A DNA stretch of 64,000 nt from Pedobacter sp. PACM 27299 (GTDB lineage: Bacteria; Bacteroidota; Bacteroidia; Sphingobacteriales; Sphingobacteriaceae). Below the pieces are notes generated by a model. That model saw nothing but the letters and a program-made list of their open reading frames with translations, was not told the DNA's origin and searched no databases. Location: positions 4,650,001 to 4,714,000 of the forward strand of contig NZ_CP012996.1 in NCBI RefSeq assembly GCF_001412655.1. The letters are read 5' to 3'. This document shows positions 17,463-26,766 of the stretch, one piece after another; the first letter of the stretch is position 1, and the number at the start of each line of letters is the position of its first letter. The translations under genes were made by a program, and so were the position numbers.

Positions 17463-18542
17463 ATGAATGCCACAACTATACGTGTTCTGTATATTGATGA
17501 TGAAGAAAATAACTTGCTCGCCTTCAAAGCAAGTTTTAGGCGACAGTATGAAATTTATACCGCCCTTTCTGCTGACGAAGGATTAAAAATCCTTGAAAAC
17601 GTTGCAGTACAAGTGATTATTGCGGATCAGAAGATGCCGAATATTACAGGGGTGGAGTTTTTCAAAAGCATCAAAAATACGTTTCCAGATCCAACCAGGA
17701 TTTTATTAACTGGTTATACTGATATTGAAGCCCTGGCTGATGCGATCAATCATGGCGATATTTACCGGTACATTACCAAACCATGGAATGATCTGGAGCT
17801 GCACAACTCTATCAAAAATGCGTATGACGCCTATAAATCTAAAATAGACCTGAGGAATAAAGTCGCAGAATTAGAAAAAACCAATGATGAGCTGAATCGC
17901 TTTATTTATAGCATTTCTCATGAACTACGGGCACCATTGGTATCTACAATGGGAATTGTAAATCTGGTAAAAATGGAAGGCCTGTTTAATTCCAGCGGTG
18001 AGTACTGGGGATTGATAGAGACCTGCTCCAACAGACTAGATTATTACATCCAGAAAACGCTGCAATACTATAAAAACAACAAGACCGTTTCGGAACATAC
18101 AGAAATCAATTTCAAAAAATTGGTGGCCGATCTGATTGAGCTGTATGCTTATACCGATAAGGACATGAAGTTCAATGTGAACATCATTCAGGATGAACTG
18201 TTTTTTGGAGATGCCTTCCGCATTGAAGTGATCTTAGGAAACTTGATTTCTAATGCGATCAAGTATCAGAAAGAAACAGAACTGAATAAGAATGTAAACA
18301 TATCCGTAGAGGTTCAGCCTACCCAGGTGCACATTAGCATCAACGACAATGGGATGGGCATCCTGAACGAACATTTAGAAAAGATATTCTTACAATTCTT
18401 TAAAAGTAAAATCAACCATGGAAGTGGCCTGGGCCTTTTCATAGTGAAAGAAGCGCTAAATAAAATCAACGGAAAGATTACAGTAAGTTCGAATGCTATA
18501 GAAGGTACCACCTTTAAAATCACGATTCCAAATGTTAAATAA
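17463..18542 (+). CDS. Receiver-histidine kinase hybrid
   Basis: A 359-residue protein. The N-terminal receiver (5-125) is of the same DQ(R/K)MP subtype as the two stand-alone receivers upstream (YIDDEENN, IADQKMPNITG, LLTGYTDIEAL, YITKPW). It is followed by a HisKA helix with ISHELRAPLVS (His near 152) and an HATPase domain with NLISNAIKYQ, DNGMGI and GSGLGLFIV (about 255-355). No transmembrane segment is present, so it is cytoplasmic and probably takes phosphate from the 7TM-DISM kinase and relays it. The next receiver gene overlaps its end by 11 bases. Confidence 0.94.
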   Translation: MNATTIRVLYIDDEENNLLAFKASFRRQYEIYTALSADEGLKILENVAVQVIIADQKMPNITGVEFFKSIKNTFPDPTRILLTGYTDIEALADAINHGDIYRYITKPWNDLELHNSIKNAYDAYKSKIDLRNKVAELEKTNDELNRFIYSISHELRAPLVSTMGIVNLVKMEGLFNSSGEYWGLIETCSNRLDYYIQKTLQYYKNNKTVSEHTEINFKKLVADLIELYAYTDKDMKFNVNIIQDELFFGDAFRIEVILGNLISNAIKYQKETELNKNVNISVEVQPTQVHISINDNGMGILNEHLEKIFLQFFKSKINHGSGLGLFIVKEALNKINGKITVSSNAIEGTTFKITIPNVK

Positions 18543-18936
18543 GGTCAGAAAGGTTATGTTAATTGATGACAATGAGGTTGACCTGAAAATCAACTCCAAG
18601 ATCATCACCATCACTAAATTATTTGATGAAATTATTCTTTGCCAATCGGGCGAAGAGGCGCTGAACTACCTCAGCAGAAACCAAAATGAGGAGGATAAGA
18701 TTCCTGATTTCATTTTACTGGACATTCAGATGCCGGAGATGGATGGCTTTGAGTTCCTGGAAATTTATAAAGGGCTGCCAAAGTCAATCACTGAAAAATG
18801 TGTGGTAGCGATACTCTCCTCAACACTCGATTTTGGAGACATCAAAAAAGCGGAAGCGAATCCACATGTGGTGAAGTTATTCCGGAAGCCATTGTTTCCA
18901 AAAGAGCTGGAAGAAGAACTAAATAAACACTTATAA
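18532..18936 (+). CDS. Single-domain response regulator
   Basis: A 134-residue CheY-like receiver: VMLIDDNEVD acidic pair, FILLDIQMPEMDGFEF with acceptor Asp near 63, SST switch and LFRKPLF lysine. It differs from the DQRMP receivers and looks like the terminal receiver of a relay. The ATG at 18532 lies inside the preceding gene; a second methionine eight codons in (18556) is an alternative. It is the last gene of the five-gene operon, followed by a terminator. Confidence 0.92.
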   Translation: MLNKVRKVMLIDDNEVDLKINSKIITITKLFDEIILCQSGEEALNYLSRNQNEEDKIPDFILLDIQMPEMDGFEFLEIYKGLPKSITEKCVVAILSSTLDFGDIKKAEANPHVVKLFRKPLFPKELEEELNKHL

Positions 18937-18939
18937 AAC

Positions 18940-18972
18940 GAAAAGCGCCTCCAAATGGAAGCGCTTTTCTGT
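18940..18972. terminator. Bidirectional terminator after the signalling operon
   Basis: GAAAAGCGC (18940-18948) pairs with GCGCTTTTC (18961-18969), and inner bases extend the stem with one mismatch. A and T runs on the two sides let it serve both the operon and the convergent fabV. Confidence 0.8.
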
Positions 18973-18990
18973 TATCATGATCAGATGATT

Positions 18991-20181
18991 TTATACCAAT
19001 CCTGAAATTTCTACCATTTCATTCACATCAGCTTCGTAATTCACACCCGCTACATCAAAACCAAACAGGTTTAAGAAATCTTTTTTGTAACCAGCAAGAT
19101 CGCCGATTGCAGGAAGTGTTTCTGTAGTTGCTTCTGTCCAAAGAGCAGCAACCTGCGCCTGAACATCATCACGCATCTCTAAATCGTCTACACGGATTCT
19201 TCCTTGCTCATCTGTCAATACTTCAGCACCTGTATACAAACGCTCTTTGAACAAACGTTGAATTTGCTCAATACATCCTTCATGAAGGCCTTCTGCTTTC
19301 ATAATTTTGTACAATAAGGAAATATACAATGGAATTACTGGAATTGCAGAGCTCGCCTGAGTAACCAGGGCTTTGTTTACCGATACATAAGCTTTTCCAT
19401 TGATGTCTTTTAATTGATCAGCAATCTGGAACGCTGTAGCCTCTAAATGGTCTTTAGCACGACCAATAGTACCTTTACGGTAAACTGCTTCTGTTAGTGA
19501 TGGGCCGATATAAGAATAAGCAACTGTTGTTGCACCAGCTGCAAGTAAGCCTGCAGCTTTCAATTCGTCGATCCACATCGCCCAGTCTTCACCACCCATA
19601 ACGGCAATCGTATTTTCAATATCATCACCTTGAGCAGGTTGAATAGAGATATCAGAAACGATTCCTGTATGGAAGTCTACTGTTTTATTGGTATAAACTT
19701 CACCAATTGGCTTCAATACAGAGCTGTGTACCACTCCTGTTACCGGGTGAACTCTTTTTGGAGAAGCCAAACTGTAAATTACCAGGTCAATTTGTCCAAG
19801 GTCAGCTTTGATCAGTTCCAAAGTTTTTTCTTTGATCTCTTTTGAGAAGGCATCGCCATTTATACTTTTAGCATATAAACCAGCTTTATGAGCCTCTGAT
19901 TCAAATGCAGCTGTATTGTACCAACCCGCTGAAGCAGTTTTTCCAGGTGCTGGTGGTTTTTCAAAATATACACCAATAGTAGATGCATTAGATCCAAAAG
20001 CACTGGTAATTCTTGATGACAAACCAAAACCGGTTGATGCGCCTATAACAAGGACTTTTTTAGGTCCGTCGATAGGTCCTTTAGATTTCACGTAATTGAT
20101 CTGGTTTAACACGTTTTGTGCGCAGCCATCAGGATGTGCAGTCAGGCAGATAAACCCACGAATTTTCGGTTCAATAATCAT
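18991..20181 (-). CDS. fabV: Enoyl-ACP/trans-2-enoyl-CoA reductase FabV
   Basis: A 396-residue FabV. The N-terminus MIIEPKIRGFICLTAHPDGC, nucleotide-binding KKVLVIGASTGFGLSSRI (about 42-60) and the active-site stretch AYSYIGPSLTEAVYRKGTIG followed by AK (Tyr and Lys of the Y-x8-K motif near 235-245) are all conserved. It performs the last reduction in type II fatty-acid elongation with NAD(P)H and is characteristically insensitive to triclosan. It is monocistronic and faces the signalling operon tail-to-tail. Confidence 0.97.
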   Translation of the reverse strand: MIIEPKIRGFICLTAHPDGCAQNVLNQINYVKSKGPIDGPKKVLVIGASTGFGLSSRITSAFGSNASTIGVYFEKPPAPGKTASAGWYNTAAFESEAHKAGLYAKSINGDAFSKEIKEKTLELIKADLGQIDLVIYSLASPKRVHPVTGVVHSSVLKPIGEVYTNKTVDFHTGIVSDISIQPAQGDDIENTIAVMGGEDWAMWIDELKAAGLLAAGATTVAYSYIGPSLTEAVYRKGTIGRAKDHLEATAFQIADQLKDINGKAYVSVNKALVTQASSAIPVIPLYISLLYKIMKAEGLHEGCIEQIQRLFKERLYTGAEVLTDEQGRIRVDDLEMRDDVQAQVAALWTEATTETLPAIGDLAGYKKDFLNLFGFDVAGVNYEADVNEMVEISGLV

Positions 20182-20307
20182 ATTTATTCTCTTTATACGT
20201 TTTTTCTGTAAATTTTCCGCAGGGCGGTTCTTATCAAATTATTCAGCAAACATAATTAAAACAAAATAAGTATGCCAGTTCTGGGCAAAATTGGTTGGAA
20301 AACAATA

Positions 20308-20315
20308 TATCTTTG
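20308..20315 (+). promoter_or_regulatory. Candidate -7 element for the TonB receptor gene
   Basis: TATCTTTG fits TAnnTTTG and ends 19 bases before the ATG at 20335. A clear TTTG at -33 is not visible. Confidence 0.4.
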
Positions 20316-20334
20316 GCCCTCAAAATAAACCACA

Positions 20335-22224
20335 ATGCTTTTTAAAAATTCCGTGTATTTTATGGCCCTGATGGGTTCCAGCATAACTTTAAATGCACAA
20401 ACAGCCAAACCTTTGGCTGACACCACAAAATTAAATGAAGTCATGGTGCAAGAAAACCGACTTCAACTTCCTTTTTCGAAACAAAATAGAAACATCTGGA
20501 TCATTGACCGGGAAAAGATCAAGAGCTTACCGGCCAGATCAGTTAGTGAATTACTTAGCTATGTAACTGGTATTGATGTTCGTCAACGCGGTCCTGGCGG
20601 TACTCAGGCAGACATCAGTATCGATGGTGGTACCTTTGATGAAACATTGGTTTTACTCAATGGCGTTAAAATTACTGATCCGCAGACAGGTCACAATATG
20701 ATGAATCTCCCCATTACTATGGATGATATTGACCATATTGAAGTCCTGCGTGGCTCTGCATCCAGAGTTTACGGCATCAACGCATTAACCGGAGCGATAA
20801 ATATTGTAACCCGCAGTCCGCAGAAGACCGGCATTTCAGCCAATGTGTTTGCTGGAAGTAGTTTCAAACAGAAAGATGGTGCTGGCGGTATTTACTTAAA
20901 CAATGGCCAGCATCTGAGTGGCACCCTCACTTTAGATCAATCCAGTCATTTATTCTCCATCGGACGGGAATCAGGCAATGGATACCGTTACAATACTGCT
21001 TTCAATAACCAGAAACTATATTATCAGGGAAAAATCAAAGTGGGAAAAGAAGACCAGCTGGAGGTGATGGCTGGATATACCTACAATAAATTCGGTGCAA
21101 ATGGATTCTATGCTGCACCAAATGATAAAGAATCAGAAGAAACCGTAAAAACAGCGATTGCTTCTCTGGCTTATACTACAAAAATCACAGCGCAGTGGAC
21201 CATGGTTCCAAGGATCAGTTACCGTAATAACGTGGATAATTACCTGTTTAACAAGGTAACATTAGCTTACCCTCCTAATCATCACGTAAGCAATGTCCTG
21301 GATGCAGAATTAAACAATACGATACAAACGGGCTTCGGTACCTTCGGAGTAGGTCTGGAAACCAGGACAGAATATATTAAGAGCAGCAGTCTCGGCAAGA
21401 GAAACCGCAGCAATTCCGGTTTTTTTGGAGAATATAAATTTGAACCTTTCGATCGTTTATCAGTTAATGTTGGCGCCTATACCAATTACAATTCTGACTA
21501 TGGATGGCAAGCTTTTCCTGGCCTGGACATTGGCTACAATATTTACGGAAACTGGCGGTTATATGGCAATCTAGGTACTGGGCAGCGTTTGCCAACCTAC
21601 ACCGACCTTTATTATAAAGGACAAACCAATATCGGGAATGACCAATTACGTCCTGAAAAGTCAAAATATGCCGAAGCTGGACTTAAGTTCAATAACGCGC
21701 ATTTCACCGCAAATGCGAGTTATTTTACGCGCCGGATCAATGATTTTATTGATTGGGCAAAGGAAAAAATAACCGATCCTTATCAGCCACAAAACTATGG
21801 CCAGGTGAATACTACAGGATTGACTTTAAGTGGAGATTATCGCTGGACTGCCCCTTCCGGCAGCACTGGCATCCTGAACGGCTTCCGACTGGGCGCTGCT
21901 TACACCTATCTGGATCCAACAATTAAAACTACAATTTCTACTGCCAACATCTCCAGATATGCCTTAAGAAGTTTGAAGAATCAATTGAACGGTACTTTAA
22001 CGACTTCTTTCTGCCAGGTAATGGATTTAACAATTGCGGCCCGTTATCAAGACCGTATTACTTATAAAGATTACACGGTGATCGATGCAAAACTGGCCTA
22101 CAAGCAATCTCATTACAATATTTATGTGGATGCAGGCAACCTGTTTAATGCACAATTTATTGAAGCGGAAGCCATTCCAATGCCAGGATCCTGGTACACT
22201 TTAGGCTTTAAGCTGAATTATTAG
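20335..22224 (+). CDS. TonB-dependent outer-membrane receptor
   Basis: A 629-residue receptor: signal peptide (about 1-22, ending LNAQ), TonB-box-like segment TTKLNEVMVQENR, plug domain (about 50-165) with SVSELLSYVTGIDVRQRGPGG and IEVLRGSASRVYG, then a 22-strand-type beta barrel ending in LGFKLNY with the usual aromatic last strand. It lacks the carboxypeptidase-like N-terminal extension of SusC proteins and is short, so it resembles BtuB/siderophore receptors. No SusD partner is adjacent. The ligand is unknown. Its 3' end overlaps the convergent MutS-like gene by four bases. Confidence 0.93.
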   Translation: MLFKNSVYFMALMGSSITLNAQTAKPLADTTKLNEVMVQENRLQLPFSKQNRNIWIIDREKIKSLPARSVSELLSYVTGIDVRQRGPGGTQADISIDGGTFDETLVLLNGVKITDPQTGHNMMNLPITMDDIDHIEVLRGSASRVYGINALTGAINIVTRSPQKTGISANVFAGSSFKQKDGAGGIYLNNGQHLSGTLTLDQSSHLFSIGRESGNGYRYNTAFNNQKLYYQGKIKVGKEDQLEVMAGYTYNKFGANGFYAAPNDKESEETVKTAIASLAYTTKITAQWTMVPRISYRNNVDNYLFNKVTLAYPPNHHVSNVLDAELNNTIQTGFGTFGVGLETRTEYIKSSSLGKRNRSNSGFFGEYKFEPFDRLSVNVGAYTNYNSDYGWQAFPGLDIGYNIYGNWRLYGNLGTGQRLPTYTDLYYKGQTNIGNDQLRPEKSKYAEAGLKFNNAHFTANASYFTRRINDFIDWAKEKITDPYQPQNYGQVNTTGLTLSGDYRWTAPSGSTGILNGFRLGAAYTYLDPTIKTTISTANISRYALRSLKNQLNGTLTTSFCQVMDLTIAARYQDRITYKDYTVIDAKLAYKQSHYNIYVDAGNLFNAQFIEAEAIPMPGSWYTLGFKLNY

Positions 22225-23552
22225 GCTTTTGAGGAAACAGCACGGATCATATCCACAATTCCTTCTTTTTGGATGATGTACATCCCTAAACGTTCTTCAG
22301 AAACCCCTGCTTTGAGCCGGTATGTAAATACCGGCTTTTCTCCTTCAAAAAAGGTATCCAGGTATTTGAAAGTAATATGATTTAGTGGCTTGAGCGCAGC
22401 TGCAAGCTCTACCAGATGTGTAGAGATAAAAAATACCGAATTACGGATGGCCGTCAGTTCTGAAATGATCAGGAACGAAGCATCATAAGCATCTCTTACA
22501 TTTGTTCCTCTAAAAAGTTCGTCAAAAACGATAAACATTCGGTTATTTTCCAGGAGTGCCGTTGCAGCTTCTTTTACCCGTTTTACTTCAGAATAATAAT
22601 GGCTGAGGCCTTGTCCGAGCTGATCTGGTAGGTTAATTGTGGTCAATAGACCATTAAAAACAGCTGTTTTCATTGAACTTGCAGGAACTGGAAAGCCTAT
22701 ATGCGCCAGGTAAACAGCCAATCCCAACGACTTTAACAGGGATGATTTACCTGCCATATTAGATCCGGTAAGAAAAACCATGTTTTCAGCTTGATTCAAA
22801 AAAATATCATTTTTAACGGGCTGATCAAAGGAAGGATGGAAGAAACCAACGAGCCCCATCTCCAGATTTTCACTCTCTGAATATTCAGGAAAGCAGAATT
22901 GTCTTTTTCTGGCCACTGTAGCAATGGCTTCATAAGCGTCCAGTTCATAAATCAGCTGTAACAAATGGAGGAGTACCGTTTGCGATGTCCCACGAAAGCT
23001 ATGGTCTAACTTACTCACCTGATAAAACTTAAGCTTTTTTTCCTGAAGCCCCATAGCAGCCTTTAAAGGCTCCATATTCAATATCCTTTCGATCTCTTCC
23101 AGTTTATTCTTCAAATATTCCGGCACTATTGTCAAGTCCTGTTCAGCTATAAAACGGGAAAGATATTTCAAAGTACTGATCAGAAACTCTAACCCTTTAA
23201 TTACGATATAATAGTCGTTGGTAGACTTATTCCCTACGAAATCCACCAAAGCATCCAGCATATTATTTCTGGAAAGTACTTTATTGAATTTCAGGTAATA
23301 GCTGATCAAGTCTAATTGTTCGCTTTTAACCTCCATCTGGAGCTTATAGTCATGAAAATATTTGATCGTAGATTGACGCCCATTCAGTAAATGAATATCA
23401 GAAGATGGCCTTTCCATCATTTCCTGAATTTTCTCCTTCCCTCCTAATGTTCTCGTTGATTTAAAAAAACTGAATATAGATTCGTCAACCGATGCATCGT
23501 TAAATACATTCAGGTCCCTAAAAGTTTGACGATCCATTTTAAAATTAGTCAT
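22221..23552 (-). CDS. MutS-family DNA mismatch repair-like ATPase
   Basis: A 443-residue protein with the MutS core and ATPase domains but without the N-terminal mismatch-binding domain. The Walker A is FLTGSNMAGKSSLLKSLG (about 255-272), Walker B FIVFDELFRGTN and signature SHLVEL follow. The first 240 residues form the helical lever region. Proteins of this size in Bacteroidota are MutS paralogues of unclear function, distinct from MutS1 and from the Smr-bearing MutS2. It is convergent with the TonB receptor gene. Confidence 0.9.
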   Translation of the reverse strand: MTNFKMDRQTFRDLNVFNDASVDESIFSFFKSTRTLGGKEKIQEMMERPSSDIHLLNGRQSTIKYFHDYKLQMEVKSEQLDLISYYLKFNKVLSRNNMLDALVDFVGNKSTNDYYIVIKGLEFLISTLKYLSRFIAEQDLTIVPEYLKNKLEEIERILNMEPLKAAMGLQEKKLKFYQVSKLDHSFRGTSQTVLLHLLQLIYELDAYEAIATVARKRQFCFPEYSESENLEMGLVGFFHPSFDQPVKNDIFLNQAENMVFLTGSNMAGKSSLLKSLGLAVYLAHIGFPVPASSMKTAVFNGLLTTINLPDQLGQGLSHYYSEVKRVKEAATALLENNRMFIVFDELFRGTNVRDAYDASFLIISELTAIRNSVFFISTHLVELAAALKPLNHITFKYLDTFFEGEKPVFTYRLKAGVSEERLGMYIIQKEGIVDMIRAVSSKA

Positions 23553-23794
23553 AGTTTATTTTATAGACTTAATAAAGGAGGCAAAAGCCATTTTCTTTTC
23601 ACAAACCCCTTGAATACAATCAGACTCCGAACTCAATATAGCAACAATGTCTAGTTTAATCCTTTCTGGTACTCATTTAATTAATCTTCCGAAATTAGCT
23701 TACATAAATAAATTGATGTACTATATTCGTTATCAGATTGCATCTACCTTCTATATTAATATAAACGCCTTAAACCAAAGAATCAATCAACAAC

Positions 23795-24775
23795 ATGGAA
23801 GAAAAGATTACCAGAAGCAAAGCATCCTGGCCAATAAAAGCAGTTATTATCATTATTTTATTCATTGGTGCTGGTTATTGGGCTTTAGAAAGTGGCAGAT
23901 TTGATGCAGAAGCGAACAACTTAATTTCAATCGATACCCTAAAAAAGAAAGCGATGGTCAGCAGCCCTGATGACCACCGCGAGTTTAATTATACCCCTGA
24001 AAAACCAGTAAATGGGGAGTACAAAGGCGTGGTGGAAGTAGGCGCTTCAGGTTTCAATTCCTTCATTGTGAACATAGACAAAGAGAAACGCTGGGAAATT
24101 GTTTCTAAAGATTTCGGAAAATCATTTGTTTATGAGGGGATGGCCAGCACCACCGACATCAGAATGGGATTAAAAGATTATATAGGAGGTATGTTTGATA
24201 AGGGACTGAAATCAAAAAACATCCATTTTGTAATCAGTTCTGGTGCGCAAAAAGAGCCTAAAACTGCAGTCATCTCTTCAGAATTAAAAAACATGGGCTA
24301 TGTCGTAAACCTGGTGACACCAGAAGAAGAAGGAAAATTAGCCTTAAAATGTGTATTGCCAGACTCTTATGCCAACACCTCATTTGTAGTAGATATTGGT
24401 TCTGGAAACACTAAAATATGCTGGAAAGACAATACTGTACATTTTGAAGAAGCTCCGGGTGCAAAATATTATGAAAAGGACATTACCGATCAGGTCGTTT
24501 ACGATAAAGTAAAACAGGCGGCTCAAAAAATACCTGATGCCCGGCGTAAAGTATGCTTTATTATTGGCGGAGTACCTTTTGAACTAGCCAATCAAGGCCG
24601 GAAGGGACAGGAAAGATATACGGTATTAAAGGATCCTGGAAAATATAAAACAGATAAAATCAAGATCAAAAGTGGCGTAAACATCTATCAGGGAATTAAA
24701 GATGCGACCAACTGCAATACTTTTGTATTCGATTGGGATTCCAATTTCACTATTGGATTTTTATTATCGATTTAG
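23795..24775 (+). CDS. Membrane-anchored actin-fold (Ppx/GppA-like) protein
   Basis: A 326-residue protein with one N-terminal transmembrane anchor (AVIIIILFIGAGYWAL, about 16-31) and no cleavable signal. The exported-side domain shows the two phosphate loops of the ASKHA fold: VVEVGASGFNSFIVNID (about 77-93) and FVVDIGSGNTKICW (about 197-210). It also has VTPEEEGKLALK, which resembles the ISGEEEA segment of Ppx/GppA. No membership in a named family can be stated with certainty. If the usual inside-positive rule holds, the ATPase-like domain would be periplasmic, which is unusual. It is monocistronic with a strong terminator. Confidence 0.75.
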   Translation: MEEKITRSKASWPIKAVIIIILFIGAGYWALESGRFDAEANNLISIDTLKKKAMVSSPDDHREFNYTPEKPVNGEYKGVVEVGASGFNSFIVNIDKEKRWEIVSKDFGKSFVYEGMASTTDIRMGLKDYIGGMFDKGLKSKNIHFVISSGAQKEPKTAVISSELKNMGYVVNLVTPEEEGKLALKCVLPDSYANTSFVVDIGSGNTKICWKDNTVHFEEAPGAKYYEKDITDQVVYDKVKQAAQKIPDARRKVCFIIGGVPFELANQGRKGQERYTVLKDPGKYKTDKIKIKSGVNIYQGIKDATNCNTFVFDWDSNFTIGFLLSI

Positions 24776-24782
24776 TCTTCAG

Positions 24783-24823
24783 CTAAAAAGCAGTTCCATT
24801 AAAATTTTGGAACTGCTTTTTAG
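24783..24823. terminator. Bidirectional terminator, 15-bp perfect stem
   Basis: CTAAAAAGCAGTTCC (24783-24797) pairs fully with GGAACTGCTTTTTAG (24809-24823), 11-base loop, with flanking A and T runs. It serves the actin-fold gene and the convergent miaE. Confidence 0.88.
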
Positions 24824-24839
24824 TTATACTGCTTAAATA

Positions 24840-25421
24840 TTAGCCGTGTATCGCTTCTTTATTGCCATAACTTTGGATCAGTTCGCCTTCAAAGGCTAAC
24901 CATTCTTTCCACCTCGCATCCACATCTACATCAATGGTATATTTACGGGCAAAATTTAAAAAAGTCGTATAGTGACCAGCTTCTGATACCATAAGATCAT
25001 GATAAAACTTCGCCAGTTCAGGGTCTTTGATGTTTTGTGACAGCACGCGGAAACGCTCGCAGCTCCTTGCTTCAATCATTGCGGCAAATAAAAGTCTGTC
25101 AATAAAAGCATTATTTCTACTGCCATCTCTACGGCTAAATTTCACTAATCGGCCCACGTAATCATCTTTACGCTCTCTTCCGAGAGTATATCCGCGTTTA
25201 TTGATAATTTCGATCACCATTTGAAAATGCTGCATTTCTTCAATCGCAATGGCGGTGAGTTCTTCTACCAAATCCATGTGCTCAGAATTATTAGTAATTA
25301 AAGTAATCGCATTTGTTGCGGCTTTTTGTTCGCACCAGGCATGATCCGTTAGTATTTCTTCTAAATTCGATTCTGCAATATTAGCCCAACGGGGGTCTGT
25401 TAATAATTTTAGTCCAAGCAT
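24840..25421 (-). CDS. miaE: tRNA-(ms2io6A)-hydroxylase-like protein
   Basis: A 193-residue ferritin-like helical bundle of the MiaE family. Di-iron ligand motifs are visible: LEEILTDHAWCEQKAA (about 20-36), AIEEMQHFQMV (about 65-75), EARSCERF (about 117-124) and SEAGHYTTF (about 150-158). MiaE hydroxylates the isopentenyl chain of ms2i6A37 in tRNA using oxygen. It is monocistronic and divergent from the glycosyltransferase at 25511. The family is clear; the exact substrate in Bacteroidota is inferred. Confidence 0.93.
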   Translation of the reverse strand: MLGLKLLTDPRWANIAESNLEEILTDHAWCEQKAATNAITLITNNSEHMDLVEELTAIAIEEMQHFQMVIEIINKRGYTLGRERKDDYVGRLVKFSRRDGSRNNAFIDRLLFAAMIEARSCERFRVLSQNIKDPELAKFYHDLMVSEAGHYTTFLNFARKYTIDVDVDARWKEWLAFEGELIQSYGNKEAIHG

Positions 25422-25510
25422 GAGGGTATAAATAAAATTCTCTGCCCCAAAATTAGGAATAATCGCAGGCTTTGCAGTAAAAACATCTATTTTGCGACAA
25501 TTTTAAAGAA

Positions 25511-26755
25511 ATGAGCGAAAAGAAAACATTAATTATCGGTTTAGTATGGCCAGAGCCATGCTCATCAGCAGCAGGAACAAGAATGCTTCAGCTGATTGAT
25601 TTCTTTATTGCTGAGGGTCAACAGGTGATTTTTGCTTGCGCAGCAGCTAAAACCGTATATAGTTTTGACCTGCCAGGAAAAGGCGTTACCGAACTGGTTA
25701 TTGAATTAAATGATGATGTTTTTAATGGATTGATTCGGGAAATTTCTCCCGATATCGTACTTTTCGACCGCTTCGTAGTGGAAGAACAATATGGCTGGCG
25801 GGTACAGCAGGAATGTCCTGATGCAATTAGAATCCTGGATACGGAAGACCTTCATTGTTTGCGCCATGCGCGGCAACAGGCTATAAAAAGCGGAGAGCCT
25901 TTCCAAATCAGTGATTTATTTACGGATATGGCGAAAAGAGAAATCGCTGCTATTCTGCGATGCGACCTTTCTTTGATCATTTCCGAACTGGAAATGAAAA
26001 TCTTAAAGGAAACTTTTCATATCGATCCTTCTTTAATTTACTACCTCCCATTTTTAGAAGAAACATTGGAAGAAAAAGACCTTAAGCACTGGCCATCTTT
26101 TGAAGAAAGAGCAGGATTTGTGTTTATTGGCAATTACTTACATGAACCGAATTGGCATACCCTGCAAACCTTAAAAACAGCAATATGGCCATTGCTTCGG
26201 AAAAAATTACCGGGCATAGCCCTGCATATTTATGGGGCTTACAGCAATCAGAAAGTGATGCAGCTCCACAATGAAAAAGAGAAATTTCTGGTTAATGGCC
26301 GTGCTGAAGATGCTAAGACAGCGATTGCTCAGCATAAAGTACTGCTCGCACCGATTCAATTTGGCGCTGGCTTGAAAGGGAAATTCATAGATGCCATGTT
26401 AACGGGTACACCAAATGTGACGAGTACCATTGGTGCGGAAGCCATGGCTGGCGATTTAAACTGGAATGGGCTCATCGCCGATGATCCTGAGCTTTTCATA
26501 ACCGCAGCAGTTACTTTATATCAAATGAAAGATAAATGGCTGCAAGCGCAACAAAATGGTATCAATCTCTTAAATAATCGCTATGCTAAATCGGCATTTT
26601 TACCGGCTTTTAGAATAACCTTGGAAAACTTAACTGCTCAGCTAAAAACTCATCGCCAGCATAATTTCTTTGGCCAGATCCTGCAATACCACAATGCCAG
26701 CAGCACTAAATACATGTCTTTATGGATTACTGAAAAGAAACGGCATCGCCCTTAA
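25511..26755 (+). CDS. Glycosyltransferase, GT4-like
   Basis: A 414-residue GT-B-type enzyme. The N-terminal Rossmann domain starts LIIGLVWPEPCSSAAGTRMLQLIDFF. The C-terminal donor-binding domain (about 195-345) has FVFIGNYLHEPNWHTLQTL, LHIYGAY and LAPIQFGAGLKGKFIDAML with the Glu-replaced GAGLKGK loop typical of this subgroup. Donor and acceptor are unknown. It stands alone, 89 bases from divergent miaE, and ends 11 bases before a convergent kinase gene. Confidence 0.88.
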   Translation: MSEKKTLIIGLVWPEPCSSAAGTRMLQLIDFFIAEGQQVIFACAAAKTVYSFDLPGKGVTELVIELNDDVFNGLIREISPDIVLFDRFVVEEQYGWRVQQECPDAIRILDTEDLHCLRHARQQAIKSGEPFQISDLFTDMAKREIAAILRCDLSLIISELEMKILKETFHIDPSLIYYLPFLEETLEEKDLKHWPSFEERAGFVFIGNYLHEPNWHTLQTLKTAIWPLLRKKLPGIALHIYGAYSNQKVMQLHNEKEKFLVNGRAEDAKTAIAQHKVLLAPIQFGAGLKGKFIDAMLTGTPNVTSTIGAEAMAGDLNWNGLIADDPELFITAAVTLYQMKDKWLQAQQNGINLLNNRYAKSAFLPAFRITLENLTAQLKTHRQHNFFGQILQYHNASSTKYMSLWITEKKRHRP

Positions 26756-26766
26756 AACACGTATGA

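Noticed and set aside
23647..23904. 85-codon plus-strand frame overlapping the actin-fold gene
   Set aside because: It covers the intergenic region and start of a clearly better frame and has no protein-like pattern.
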